Program-made: the position numbers and the translations under genes
The notes under the pieces: model-generated
Seen by the model: the letters and a program-made list of their open reading frames with translations, nothing else
The model's database searches: none
What the model was told of the DNA's origin: nothing
Origin: Roseateles sp049532965
GTDB taxonomy: Bacteria; Pseudomonadota; Gammaproteobacteria; Burkholderiales; Burkholderiaceae_C
DNA: 64,000 nt
Direction of reading: 5' to 3'
NCBI RefSeq assembly: GCF_049532965.1
Contig: NZ_CP186694.1
Location: forward strand, 4,588,001 to 4,652,000
Part shown: piece after piece, positions 9,528 through 17,997 of the stretch
Layout of the letters: the number at the start of each line of letters is the position of its first letter
Position numbering within the stretch: position 1 is the stretch's first letter

Positions 9528-10081
9528 ACGCCGACCTTGCTCAAGACCCGATCGCCTTCCTGCGTCATCACATCCGCACCGTGCCGGACTGGCCGGCGCC
9601 GGGCGTGCAGTTCCGGGACATCACGCCGCTGCTGTCGAACCCGCGGGCGTTCCGTTTGCTGATCGACCAATTCGTGCATCGCTATTTCGATGCCCGGCCG
9701 GATGCGATCGCGGGCCTGGACGCGCGGGGGTTCATCATCGGCTCGGTGCTGGCCTATGAGCTGAACGTCGGCTTCGTACCGATCCGCAAGAAGGGCAAGC
9801 TGCCGTTCACGACCGTGCAGGAGACCTACGAGCTGGAGTACGGCAGCGCGACAGTGGAGATGCACACCGATGCCGTGAAGGCCGGCGACCGGGTGCTGCT
9901 GATCGACGACCTGATCGCGACCGGCGGAACGATGATGGCCGGCAAGCGCTTGCTGGAGCGCTTGGGAGCGCAGGTGATCGAGGGCGCCGCCATCGTGGAC
10001 CTGCCGGAGCTGGGCGGCTCGAAGCGGTTGCGGGAGAGCGGGTTGCAGGTGTTTTCGCTGGTGGCGTTCGAAGGGCATTGA
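9521..10081 (+). CDS. apt: Adenine phosphoribosyltransferase
   Basis: Purine salvage enzyme converting adenine and PRPP to AMP. The 186-aa product has the PRPP-binding motif VLLIDDLIATGGT and the N-terminal pattern PDWPAPGVQFRDITPLL typical of bacterial Apt. The start ATG at 9521 lies inside the end of the diguanylate cyclase gene (ATGCTGA overlap). The genes are probably co-transcribed, although no functional link between purine salvage and c-di-GMP is known to me beyond nucleotide metabolism. Confidence 0.97.
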   Translation: MLNADLAQDPIAFLRHHIRTVPDWPAPGVQFRDITPLLSNPRAFRLLIDQFVHRYFDARPDAIAGLDARGFIIGSVLAYELNVGFVPIRKKGKLPFTTVQETYELEYGSATVEMHTDAVKAGDRVLLIDDLIATGGTMMAGKRLLERLGAQVIEGAAIVDLPELGGSKRLRESGLQVFSLVAFEGH

Positions 10082-10187
10082 GCCGGCCGCGGCTTCGGCT
10101 TCGGCTTCGACCGTGACGACGGCGCAGGGTGGAACTGGTCGAGTCCTCGGGGTTCGCGCCACTCATCTCCGATGAAAGGAGATTGTC

Positions 10188-10658
10188 ATGACAGCGAAGT
10201 CCCTGGCCGCGGCCCAATACATCCTTGACCGCGCCAACGGTGCACAGGCGCCCTCCGTGACGCCGATGCAGTTGCTCAAACTCGTCTATATCGCCCATGG
10301 CTACATGCTGGGACAGCACGGCGAGCCGTTGCTGGATGAACCGGTGCAGGCGTGGCGCTATGGCCCGGTCGTGCCGAGCGTCTACCGCGCGGTGAAGTCG
10401 TACCGCAGCGCCCCGGTGGACGTGGTGCCGGGGGCGCTGCGATGGTCGTTCTCGCCCCGGGAGACCGACATCATGGAGCGCGTGGTCACGCGGTACGGGC
10501 ACTTCGGCGGCACGGTGCTGTCCGCGGCCACCCATCGGCCAGGCACGCCGTGGTCGATCACCTGGCAGCAGGCCGAAAAGAACGACAGCATCGCCGACGA
10601 GGTGATCGAGGGCTTCTACCAGCGCCTCCTGAGCCAGCCCACCCATTCGGCGCTGTGA
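10188..10658 (+). CDS. Panacea domain (SocA-like, DUF4065) protein
   Basis: A 156-aa soluble protein. It shows MQLLKLVYIAHGYML, an EPVQAWRYGPVVPSVYRAVK block and a C-terminal GTPW motif, which define the Panacea/SocA (DUF4065) family. Members are antitoxins or proteolytic adaptors paired with many unrelated toxins, and are common on phages and mobile DNA. It has a strong ribosome site (AAAGGAG) before the ATG at 10188. The next gene, 40 bases downstream on the same strand, encodes a small two-helix membrane protein that is a reasonable toxin candidate. The pairing is inferred from position. Confidence 0.85.
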   Translation: MTAKSLAAAQYILDRANGAQAPSVTPMQLLKLVYIAHGYMLGQHGEPLLDEPVQAWRYGPVVPSVYRAVKSYRSAPVDVVPGALRWSFSPRETDIMERVVTRYGHFGGTVLSAATHRPGTPWSITWQQAEKNDSIADEVIEGFYQRLLSQPTHSAL

Positions 10659-10698
10659 TCGAGATCGGCAACTTCAGCGCGGGCTGACGTCATCCGAG

Positions 10699-11064
10699 GT
10701 GATCGACTCGCCCGAACCGTTGCCTGCGGGTGGCGTCTTTGTTCCGGTCGACGCGGACCACGATGCGCTGGCGGACGCCGAGGCCCGACATCTGGCCGAC
10801 GGCGTCGATCTGGAGCGCGACGGAAGAGCCCGCGAGCACGGGCGTCGGCAGTCCTTCCGAGACCATGTCAATCGGGCGGTCGTGCTGATCTTCTGGACCA
10901 TTGCGGGGTGCCTCGTGATCGGCATCCTGGTCTTCGCATGGCATCTGCTGACGCCGTGGTTCTTCCTGACGGAGCAGCAACTCGACAAGTTGCAGACCAT
11001 CCTGGTCTCCGCGCTGTTCTCGAGTGCGCTCAGCGCGTACGCGAACAAGCGGATGTCGGAGTAG
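10699..11064 (+). CDS. Small two-helix membrane protein, possible partner of the Panacea gene
   Basis: A 121-aa protein I cannot assign to a family. Residues 1-55 are acidic to basic and polar (DADHDALADAEARHLADG, then REHGRRQSF). A long hydrophobic helix (about 60-85) and a second weaker one (about 100-115) follow. The GTG at 10699 is the most likely start, although the frame is open upstream and a CTG lies at 10684. It follows the Panacea-domain gene directly, an arrangement in which Panacea partners include membrane-acting toxins. It could equally be an unrelated membrane protein. Confidence 0.65.
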   Translation: MIDSPEPLPAGGVFVPVDADHDALADAEARHLADGVDLERDGRAREHGRRQSFRDHVNRAVVLIFWTIAGCLVIGILVFAWHLLTPWFFLTEQQLDKLQTILVSALFSSALSAYANKRMSE

Positions 11065-11176
11065 AGGGAGAGGGAAGGCCCGCCGAGCGGCGCGCCCGCT
11101 CACTTGCCGATGCAGAAAATCGCGTGTGCGACCTGCACCTGATGAACAGGCCGTTCATCCATGTCGAGCAAACGAC

Positions 11177-11198
11177 TTGGGCCGATGCTTCGGCCCAA
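11177..11198. terminator. Hairpin between convergent genes
   Basis: A perfect nine-base stem (TTGGGCCGA / TCGGCCCAA) with a four-base loop, ending three bases from the stop of the minus-strand membrane protein. It lacks a long T-run on either strand. Its placement between convergent genes still suggests a bidirectional stop. Confidence 0.5.
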
Positions 11199-11200
11199 AA

Positions 11201-11920
11201 CTAGCTCTTGAACAACGCCTTGATCGATTCAACGAGCCCCTTGAGCGCCTCCAGCAATGGGACGGGAGATGGGTCAGCTTCTTTGGTAGCTCCATGGCCG
11301 TTGGGGTTTGCAAGAAATGCCGCCTTCAAGAACGTTCCCAGGATCACCACGATGGCGACTGTCAGGATTGAGACCAGCGCCACGAGCGGCACCATCGAGT
11401 CCCGGACCTCTCCATAGATCTTGGCTTCAATCCGAATCGGCCGTGACTCCCCGTTGGGCCTCACAGGTGCTTGGGCGGGAGATGCGTCAGCGTCCTTCTT
11501 CTTGGCATCGCTCACCTTGCCGGGGGCGAGAAGAGCCTCGGAAGCTGCGAGCGCACGGATCTCAGTCAATTGATGAACCACTTCGGCGGCGGACGCCTTG
11601 GCCACTGATGCAGGTTCAAGGGCCCTCCAAAATCCGCAAGCCATTACAACTACGATGATCGTCAGGTTGACCGCAAACACCCCAACGATGCCAATGGCCA
11701 ACGCGACGACCTTGGGGCGATGAGAACGCCGACTCTGCTGATCCTCGATGCCATCATCGATCGACTTAATCGTGGACTGCGGAAGTTGTGGGCTGTCGCG
11801 CTGAGCTTCCTCTGAAGGAATGCCCTTATGAACATCCGGCAGGGGCCCCTCTTTGACGAGCTGTTTCGCAGTCGGCGGAGCGACGGTGTCTTCGGACTTC
11901 GGAGCCGTAGGATCGGACAT
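11201..11920 (-). CDS. Two-span membrane protein downstream of ImmA/IrrE protease
   Basis: 239 aa, family not recognised. A polar proline-rich N-terminus (1-70) precedes a hydrophobic helix at about 72-95 (VVALAIGIVGVFAVNLTIIV). A soluble loop of about 80 residues with Ala/Lys-rich sequence follows, then a second helix at about 180-205 and a short amphipathic tail. The start at 11920 has a clear GGAGG ribosome site. It lies 68 bases downstream of the ImmA-type protease gene on the same strand, with a GC-rich hairpin in the gap. Its base composition looks lower in GC than the flanking housekeeping genes, fitting a transferred unit. Confidence 0.75.
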   Translation of the reverse strand: MSDPTAPKSEDTVAPPTAKQLVKEGPLPDVHKGIPSEEAQRDSPQLPQSTIKSIDDGIEDQQSRRSHRPKVVALAIGIVGVFAVNLTIIVVVMACGFWRALEPASVAKASAAEVVHQLTEIRALAASEALLAPGKVSDAKKKDADASPAQAPVRPNGESRPIRIEAKIYGEVRDSMVPLVALVSILTVAIVVILGTFLKAAFLANPNGHGATKEADPSPVPLLEALKGLVESIKALFKS

Positions 11921-11939
11921 AACAACCTCCCAAATGAAG

Positions 11940-11962
11940 GCGCCCCGTTCATCGCGGGGCGC
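11940..11962. other. GC hairpin in the gap between protease and membrane-protein genes
   Basis: An eight-base perfect stem (GCGCCCCG / CGGGGCGC) with a seven-base loop lies between the stop of the ImmA-like gene and the ribosome site of the membrane-protein gene. It may attenuate or process the shared transcript. There is no T-run, so a full terminator is unlikely. Confidence 0.5.
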
Positions 11963-11988
11963 AACTTTGGGAGTCTACAGGGCTCGAC

Positions 11989-12498
11989 TCAGGCCAGACC
12001 CAAGTTGATCAATCGGTACCCCATTGCGTCCTTGGACACTCCAAACAACTGGGCAAGTTCTTCAACGGACTGCGCTGCTCCACTGGAGTAGTACTGCCGT
12101 ACCAGCGATCCGGGCATGAGTAGTTCCGCTGCAAACTTGTTGGCCAAGCGCTCTTTCGGATCGCGGCTCGAGTAGAAGTTGCCAGCGTCTCGTGGCGAAT
12201 CTTCATGGCCCAACGCGAAGTGCCCGAGTTCGTGAGCTACCGTGAAGCGTTGACGTACCGGAGCTTCGGTCACATTGAACTCGAGCGTCGGAACGCCGTT
12301 CTCCATGCGACGGTAGTAGCCGCTGTAGGGATAGTGACTGTCGCCAAGGCCACCGCGCGCATACACCGAAACGCCTGCAGCTGAAGCGATCTTCACGGGA
12401 TCGATCGGCAGGTGGCGGTCCCAGTGGCGGGTCAGCAGTTCGCGAGCGGCGCCCTCGGCACCCAATGAGGCGAACGAAATTTCCAGCGAGTGCTGCAT
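11989..12498 (-). CDS. ImmA/IrrE family metallo-endopeptidase
   Basis: A 169-aa zinc protease of the ImmA/IrrE (COG2856) family. The motif FTVAHELGHFALGH carries HExxH zinc ligands, and the downstream ERLANKFAAELLMP contains the conserved third-ligand region. Family members cleave phage-type repressors or stress regulators. Here no helix-turn-helix repressor gene is found next to it, which is unusual. The ATG at 12498 is preceded by AAAGGAGGAAGG on the minus strand. Downstream, in probable operon, lies a two-span membrane protein that could be its substrate or effector; that is inference. Confidence 0.9.
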   Translation of the reverse strand: MQHSLEISFASLGAEGAARELLTRHWDRHLPIDPVKIASAAGVSVYARGGLGDSHYPYSGYYRRMENGVPTLEFNVTEAPVRQRFTVAHELGHFALGHEDSPRDAGNFYSSRDPKERLANKFAAELLMPGSLVRQYYSSGAAQSVEELAQLFGVSKDAMGYRLINLGLA

Positions 12499-13298
12499 TC
12501 CTTCCTCCTTTCATTGACCGAGACTGAAGCGACTGCCACTCATCGAACTAGATGGGGCACCCCTGTCGATTTCAACAGGGTCCTGGATGGTCCGAGGGTA
12601 ACAGAAGGGGCCGAAAATGACCTCCCCCCCATGAGGGTCCTCAGACAAACGGCGCATTATGCACCGCGGCTGGTGCTCAGCAACAACGCCGTCTTGGTGC
12701 ATCCGCCCGCGACATGGTTCCGCCAGAGGGAATCCAATTGTTCTCCTCCAGGCGGTCACCGGCTTGGACAGTCTGATGGGGCAGAAAATGTGCCTGCCAG
12801 CAGCCACTCCACAGCGTCGAAGAGAGAGGTCAGTGGCGCCATGTTGACCCGCGCATCTCGGCTCAATCACGACGTGGTGCGGGAGCGTATGACAGCGGCG
12901 CCCGTCTCGGCCGAGCGCGCATTGACCTCGCGGCTGAGGAACATCTGCGCGACGTTCCGCTGGTGTTGATTGGCAGCCAGCACGGTCACGGGGCTGACGG
13001 TGAAACCGACCATGGGGTGGTATGCCCGGCAAGTGGCACTGCATCGCGTCGCCAACGTTGAAGCTAGCTCGGCGGTGCGTGCGGGCTTCCTGCGGATACT
13101 TCAGCCGTGCCATGATCCGTTCAGTTCCACCAAATCGGCCTCGTCGAACTTGTCGACGTGAGTCTTCATGGCCGCTAAGTAGGTCGGTGGTCTGTCATCG
13201 GCGCTTCAGGCCGAACCGAACTATCGGTCAGCCATGACTTCCTGTCGGGAGTGTCGTTTGGGGGGGACGGACATGAGGCTCGATGCTCGGACGTCTAC
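12499..13298. other. 800-base stretch without a supportable gene
   Basis: Open frames on both strands give compositions with no recognisable family, and none has a good ribosome site with a plausible protein. An imperfect direct repeat (GGGGCCGAAAATGA at 12607-12620 and GGGGCAGAAAATGT at 12777-12790) suggests remnants of a mobile element end. A minus-strand reading from 13161 (MKTHVDKFDEADLVELNGSW, then stop) followed by MARLKYPQEAR looks like decayed coding sequence. I see no promoter or RNA gene that I can name. Confidence 0.5.
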
Positions 13299-13964
13299 TC
13301 AGCTCCAAAAAGCTCGGAGAACCTTCTGGAGGTTCCAGGCGCTCAGGGCAGCGGCGATACACCCAAATGCTAACGGTAGCCAGAACTCGGTCGATGCCGC
13401 TTTTGTTAGCTGCCTGGCGCTCCAGCGGAGCTTCCGGTTCATCTCGATGCGCCGCGGAATCGTGCACTTCATCAGGACCCATTCGCGGCCGTCGATGGAC
13501 GCGTTGTAGGTCTCCGATTTAACCTTGATGTGGACCTTCCATCGCCGGGACCCCAGCTGAACCGGGGCAATCTCTTCCGACATCAGCGAGAGGGTCCCGA
13601 ACGGCAGTTCCTTCGCTTCTGCGCCCTCTGCCCAAGCGAGCGTTGCAGGTAAACGGCTGTGAGCATTGGCCCAGGCCACTGCCTCTGCGGCCTCGCGAAC
13701 GAGGGCCGCGCGGAGATACCTGTCGCGCTCATCACGATGCTCTTTCCACGCGTTGGAGGTCACCGTCAATGTCACAAAGCGGTGCAACTGGTAGATGACG
13801 GCGAACAACAGGGTTGTCCAAAACTTCCATGGCTCGATGGTGAAGTCATCGATTCCGAGAATTCGCTTCTGGAGCGCATTAGCCGGTACGTCCAGCCATA
13901 AGTACAGCAAGATGCACGCGCTCACCACCATCAAGTTGCGTCTGCTCTTGTCGTCGTCTTCCAT
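13299..13964 (-). CDS. Orphan membrane protein of unknown function
   Basis: 221 aa, no family recognised. Hydrophobic segments lie at about 11-28 and 47-65 near the N-terminus and at about 193-212 near the C-terminus. Between them is a soluble part with charged and aromatic residues (RRWKVHIKVKSETYNASIDGREW) that might form a small beta-rich domain. The start at 13964 gives a short charged N-tail (MEDDDKSRR), which fits a cytoplasmic N-terminus. It stands alone between the gene-poor stretch and mnmE. Its composition is poorer in GC than mnmE, again hinting at acquired DNA. Confidence 0.7.
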   Translation of the reverse strand: MEDDDKSRRNLMVVSACILLYLWLDVPANALQKRILGIDDFTIEPWKFWTTLLFAVIYQLHRFVTLTVTSNAWKEHRDERDRYLRAALVREAAEAVAWANAHSRLPATLAWAEGAEAKELPFGTLSLMSEEIAPVQLGSRRWKVHIKVKSETYNASIDGREWVLMKCTIPRRIEMNRKLRWSARQLTKAASTEFWLPLAFGCIAAALSAWNLQKVLRAFWS

Positions 13965-14308
13965 GCCGACTCTCCTGAGCGGGACTATAGCGACGCGAGA
14001 TGAGAGGTGTGAGAGAAGCTCGGCGTATCAACCCACGGCCTCGGCTAGATCACCGGCAAGGGGAGTCATGCGTGCTCCGTCAGCCATATGAACCTGATCG
14101 ACGTCAACGCCGCGATGGCGCAGCCAGACGGAGCCTTCGAGCACTTCAACAGCATGCATCCGAACTCGGGTCCGAGAGTGCGGTCGCCCAGAGAATCAGG
14201 CCGGCACCAACGAGCGCTTCGGACCGACTCACCTCAGCCGGCGCATAGACTATGTCTGGTTATGCGAGGCAAGACCCAGTACTACCTCAGTCGCGCTAAG
14301 GCGCGACG
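13965..14308. other. Spacer upstream of the orphan membrane protein gene, no gene seen
   Basis: 344 bases between the orphan membrane protein gene and the 3' end of mnmE. A plus-strand frame beginning at 14088 runs on antisense into mnmE and is not convincing as a gene. No hairpin with a T-run was found. Confidence 0.45.
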
Positions 14309-15685
14309 CTATTTTCCGATGCAGAACCGGCTGAAGATCTCGCCGAGCAGGTCGTCCGCGGTAAAGGCGCCGGTGATCTCGCCCAGCGCGTCGTGCGCCA
14401 GCCGGAGTTCTTCCGCCATCAGATCGAGCGCGGGCGGCAAGGCCTCTGCCTGCAGCAGCGCCAGTTCAATGTGGGCGCGTGTCCGGCGCAGCGCCTGCAC
14501 ATGCCGTTCGCGCGCGATGAACAGGCCCTCCGGCACCGCATGCCAGCCGACCTGCTCCAACAGCCGGCGACGCAGCAGGTCCAGGCCGTCGCCGGTCTTC
14601 GCCGAAAGCGTCAGCGCTCCTTCCGGCAGCGATGCCAGCGTGCGCGCATCGGCCTTGTTGTAGACCTGAAGGATGCGGGCTGGATCCACGCCGCCCAGCC
14701 GCGATCGGATCTCGGCGTCCTCGGCTTCATAGTCGGCATGGCCGACGCGCGTCAGGTCGTGCAGGAACAACACCACGTCCGCGTCCGCGATCGCATCCCA
14801 GCTGCGCGCCACGCCGATGCGCTCGACCTCGTCCTCGGTGTCACGCAGGCCGGCCGTATCGCTGATGTGCAGCGGCACACCTTCGATCTGGATCGTCTGG
14901 CTCAGCTTGTCGCGCGTTGTGCCGGGAATCGGCGTGACGATCGCCAGCTCCGCGCCGGCCAACGCATTCAGCAACGAACTCTTGCCGACGTTCGGCTGCC
15001 CCGCCAGCACCACCTTGATGCCCTCGCGCAGGATCGCGCCCTGGCGGCTGCGGTCGAGCAGCGCTTCCACGCGTTGCAACAGCCGGCGCAACTTGCCCAG
15101 CGCATCGGCCTGCTCGAGGAAATCGATCTCCTCCTCAGGGAAGTCCAGTGTGGCCTCGACCAGCATGCGCAGCTGAATGAGCCCGTCGCGCAAGCCGCCC
15201 ACCTCGCCGCTGAGCGCGCCGGCCAGCGCGCGCCCGGCGCTGCGCGCAGCGGCTTCGGTGCTGGCATCGATCAGATCGGCGACAGCTTCGGCTTGCGCGA
15301 GGTCGAGCTTGCCGTTGAGGAAGGCGCGACGCGTGAATTCGCCAGGCTCCGCCAGACGCATCCGCAGCGCGGGATCCGCCTCCAGGCAGCGCGCCAGCAG
15401 CAGTTGCAGCACCACCGGTCCGCCGTGGGCCTGGAGCTCCAGCACGTGCTCGCCGGTGTACGAGTGCGGCGCCGGAAAGAGCAGCGCCAGGCCGTGGTCG
15501 ATCGCCTCGCCCGTCGCGCTTCGGAACGGCAGGTAAGTGGCCTCCCGCGGCTTCAGGGAGCGGCCGCAGATCGCGGTCACCAGCGGGGTCAGGTCTTGTG
15601 GCCCGGACACACGCACGATGCCCACGGCGCCGCGTCCGGGGGCGGTGGCAATGGCGGCAATGGGGTCCCGATGGCGCGACAACAT
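14309..15685 (-). CDS. mnmE: tRNA uridine-5-carboxymethylaminomethyl(34) synthesis GTPase
   Basis: GTPase that, with MnmG, modifies wobble uridine 34 of certain tRNAs. The 458-aa product has the N-terminal folate-binding region (IAAIATAPGRGAVGIVRVSG), an internal Ras-like G domain with P-loop GQPNVGKSSLLN (about 225-236) and switch DTAGLR, and the C-terminal motif FCIGK with the catalytic cysteine. It is the last gene of the rpmH-rnpA-yidD-yidC-mnmE minus-strand series, but a strong terminator lies in the 279-base gap after yidC, so it may be transcribed partly on its own. Confidence 0.98.
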   Translation of the reverse strand: MLSRHRDPIAAIATAPGRGAVGIVRVSGPQDLTPLVTAICGRSLKPREATYLPFRSATGEAIDHGLALLFPAPHSYTGEHVLELQAHGGPVVLQLLLARCLEADPALRMRLAEPGEFTRRAFLNGKLDLAQAEAVADLIDASTEAAARSAGRALAGALSGEVGGLRDGLIQLRMLVEATLDFPEEEIDFLEQADALGKLRRLLQRVEALLDRSRQGAILREGIKVVLAGQPNVGKSSLLNALAGAELAIVTPIPGTTRDKLSQTIQIEGVPLHISDTAGLRDTEDEVERIGVARSWDAIADADVVLFLHDLTRVGHADYEAEDAEIRSRLGGVDPARILQVYNKADARTLASLPEGALTLSAKTGDGLDLLRRRLLEQVGWHAVPEGLFIARERHVQALRRTRAHIELALLQAEALPPALDLMAEELRLAHDALGEITGAFTADDLLGEIFSRFCIGK

Positions 15686-15881
15686 GGGCGCGATTGTCTC
15701 GCAGCGCCAAAGAAAAGCGGCGATGCGGCTTCACACCGCATCGCCGTTCGGAGATGGCGCGGGGCAGGCCACGTCGCCGGCTCTCGTGAACCGGCGCCTT
15801 GCGCCTCCGGTCCTCCACCGTCCCGAGTCAGGTGGAGAAGCGATCCCCGCATGGCCTCGATTAAGCGCCTGTGCGCGGACG

Positions 15882-15908
15882 AAAAAAAGCCCCCGGGGTG
15901 CGGGGGCT
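15882..15908 (-). terminator. Rho-independent terminator after yidC
   Basis: On the minus strand GCCCCCGCACCCCGGGGGC is followed by seven T residues, about 60 bases after the yidC stop codon. It probably ends the rpmH-rnpA-yidD-yidC transcript or attenuates read-through into mnmE. Confidence 0.85.
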
Positions 15909-15964
15909 CGAGGCGGCGCGTGAGGAATTGCCGCATCTCACGGCCGACTCGCGCGCGACGACGC

Positions 15965-17650
15965 TCACTTCTTCGTGGGCGTCACGCCGATCTGCTTGTT
16001 GATCATCCATTGCTGGGCGATCGACAGGATGTTGTTCACCAGCCAGTACAGCACCAGGCCCGACGGGAAGAAGAAGAACATCACGCTGAACGCCAGCGGC
16101 ATGATCCACATCATCTTGGCCTGGACCGGGTCGGCCGGCTGAGGGTTCAGCCAGACCTGGAGCAGGCTGGAGGCCGTCATCAGCAGCGGCAGCGGACCGA
16201 TCGGCGCGCCGAAGAGGTGCCCGAACAGGCTGTCCGGCTTGGACAGGTCGTGGATCCACATCACCCACGGCGCGCCGCGCATCTCGACGCTGGACAGCAG
16301 CACCCAGTACAGCGCGATGAAGAACGGCATTTGCAGGAAGATCGGCAGGCAGCTGCCCAGCGGATTGATCTTCTCTTCCTTGTAGATGCGCATCATCTCC
16401 TGCTGCATCTGCTGCGGCTTGTCCTTGTAGCGCTCGCGCAGTTCCTGGATGCGCGGGTTCACCGCCTTCATCTTGGCCATGCTGCGGTACGCGCTGGCGT
16501 TCAGGCCGTAGAACGCGATCTTCAGCAGCACGACGAGCAGGATGATCGCCCAGCCCCAGTTGCCCAGCAGCGAATGCAGCAGATCCAGCAGCCAGAACAG
16601 CGGCTTGGACAGCACCTTGAAGATGCCGTAGTCCTTCACCAGTTCCAGCCCGGGGGCCAGCACTTCGAGCTTCTTTTCTTCCTGCGGGCCGACATACAGC
16701 ACGTTGTCGAGCTTTGCCGACGCACCCGGCGCGACCGGGGCGAAGTTCATCACCATGCCGGCGGTGTACAGGTTCTCGTTGAGCGGACGGACATTGAACT
16801 CGCGCGGGCCCGGCTCGTTGCGGATCCAGGCGCTGACGAAGTAGTGCTGGACCATGGCCACCCAGCCGTCGTCGGCGTTCTTCTCGTACTCGGCCTTGCC
16901 CTTGCGCAGGTCCTCGAACGCGAGCTTGTGGTACTTCGCCTTCTCGGTGTAGAGCGCCGGACCGGAGAACGAGGTCGGCGCGAAGGACGGACCGGTATGG
17001 TCGATGTGGCCGTCGCGCACCAGTTGCAGGTAGAGCTGCGGCGTCACGGCGGCGGTGCCGTTGTTGGTCACCTCGTGGTTGACGGCGATCGCGTAGTCGC
17101 CCCGCTTGAAGGTGTAGGTCTTGGCCAGCTTGACGCCGCCCTGTTCGCCTTCCAGGCGCACGGTGAGCGTGTCCTGGCCATCCTTCATTTCGCGAGGGCC
17201 GTCCACCAGCGTCAGCACGGTCTGGTCGCTCGGTGCGTTCGGCACATTGAGCAGGCCCGATCTGGCGCTGTAGTTGCGCAGCGGATCCAGCACCACGACG
17301 TGGCCGCTCGGATTGGTGTCGTCGGCGTGCTTCAGCAGCTCGACGCGCACCAGGCTGCCGCCGCGGGTGTCGATCGTGGCCTTCACCAGATCGGTGGTGA
17401 AGACGACCAGCTCGTTCTTCACGGCGGGCGCGGCCGGAGTGGTGGCCGCGGTCGCTGCGCCCGATGCGGCGGTGGCGGGCATCGCGGCGGCGGAGGCGGC
17501 CGTTGCCGGACCGGCCGGCGCGGTGGCGACCTTCGCCGGCGCCGGGTGGAACAGCGAAGGCTGGCCGTTGTGCCGCTGCCAGCCGTCCCACAGAAGGACC
17601 AGCGACATCGTGAACACCACCCACAAGATGGTGCGGCGAATATCAGTCAT
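15965..17650 (-). CDS. yidC: Membrane protein insertase YidC
   Basis: Inserts and folds inner-membrane proteins, alone or with SecYEG. The 561-aa product has an N-terminal signal-anchor (ILWVVFTMSLVLLWDGW), then a large periplasmic domain including an Ala-rich linker (about 40-75) typical of long proteobacterial YidC. Five C-terminal membrane helices carry the conserved block ending GSCLPIFLQMPFFIALYWVL. Its ATG overlaps the yidD stop codon by eight bases, so translation is probably coupled. It is followed by a strong terminator. Confidence 0.98.
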   Translation of the reverse strand: MTDIRRTILWVVFTMSLVLLWDGWQRHNGQPSLFHPAPAKVATAPAGPATAASAAAMPATAASGAATAATTPAAPAVKNELVVFTTDLVKATIDTRGGSLVRVELLKHADDTNPSGHVVVLDPLRNYSARSGLLNVPNAPSDQTVLTLVDGPREMKDGQDTLTVRLEGEQGGVKLAKTYTFKRGDYAIAVNHEVTNNGTAAVTPQLYLQLVRDGHIDHTGPSFAPTSFSGPALYTEKAKYHKLAFEDLRKGKAEYEKNADDGWVAMVQHYFVSAWIRNEPGPREFNVRPLNENLYTAGMVMNFAPVAPGASAKLDNVLYVGPQEEKKLEVLAPGLELVKDYGIFKVLSKPLFWLLDLLHSLLGNWGWAIILLVVLLKIAFYGLNASAYRSMAKMKAVNPRIQELRERYKDKPQQMQQEMMRIYKEEKINPLGSCLPIFLQMPFFIALYWVLLSSVEMRGAPWVMWIHDLSKPDSLFGHLFGAPIGPLPLLMTASSLLQVWLNPQPADPVQAKMMWIMPLAFSVMFFFFPSGLVLYWLVNNILSIAQQWMINKQIGVTPTKK

Positions 17651-17972
17651 GGGAAGCTTTTGGATTGGCGGTTGAAGAGGGGGCCTCGGGCTGGCATCCG
17701 CTCGGACGCGCGAACAGCCCGGTGAAGAGGCGGGGCGGATTGTCGGGCACGGGATCGTGTCCGCCCAGACAGAATGGATTGCAGCGGAGGATCCGTCCGG
17801 CCGCCATGCAGGTGCCGGCCACGGCGCCGTGCCGGCGCAGCGCCTGCATCGCGTAGTTGGAGCAACTGGGGCTGTAGCGGCATCCCGCGCGCAGCCAGGC
17901 GCTGAACAGGAGCTGATAACCGCGCACCAGCCCCATCAGCAGGCGCGTCGGCAGGCTGGGGCGGGCGTCCAT
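17643..17972 (-). CDS. yidD: Membrane protein insertion efficiency factor YidD
   Basis: Small membrane-associated factor that aids YidC-dependent insertion. The 109-aa product shows the family core RGYQLLFSAWLRAGCRYSPSCSNYA and the cysteine pattern CRYSPSC plus RCNPFCLGGHDPVP. It is longer than the usual 70-90 aa because of a C-terminal tail (about 80-109) of low complexity. It sits between rnpA (25-base gap) and yidC (overlap), as in most proteobacteria. Confidence 0.97.
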   Translation of the reverse strand: MDARPSLPTRLLMGLVRGYQLLFSAWLRAGCRYSPSCSNYAMQALRRHGAVAGTCMAAGRILRCNPFCLGGHDPVPDNPPRLFTGLFARPSGCQPEAPSSTANPKASHD

Positions 17973-17997
17973 GGTCTTCGCTCGGGGAAGGGCGCCG

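Noticed and set aside
12511..13113. Minus-strand frame of 200 codons (starting MARLKYPQEAR) in the gene-poor stretch
   Set aside because: I compared it by eye with carboxymuconolactone-decarboxylase-like sequences and found no match. It has no ribosome site and no domain.
14393..17725. A long plus-strand open frame of about 1,100 codons antisense to mnmE and yidC
   Set aside because: It is the shadow of high-GC third positions in known genes, with Arg/Gln/His-rich low-complexity product and no recognisable domain.
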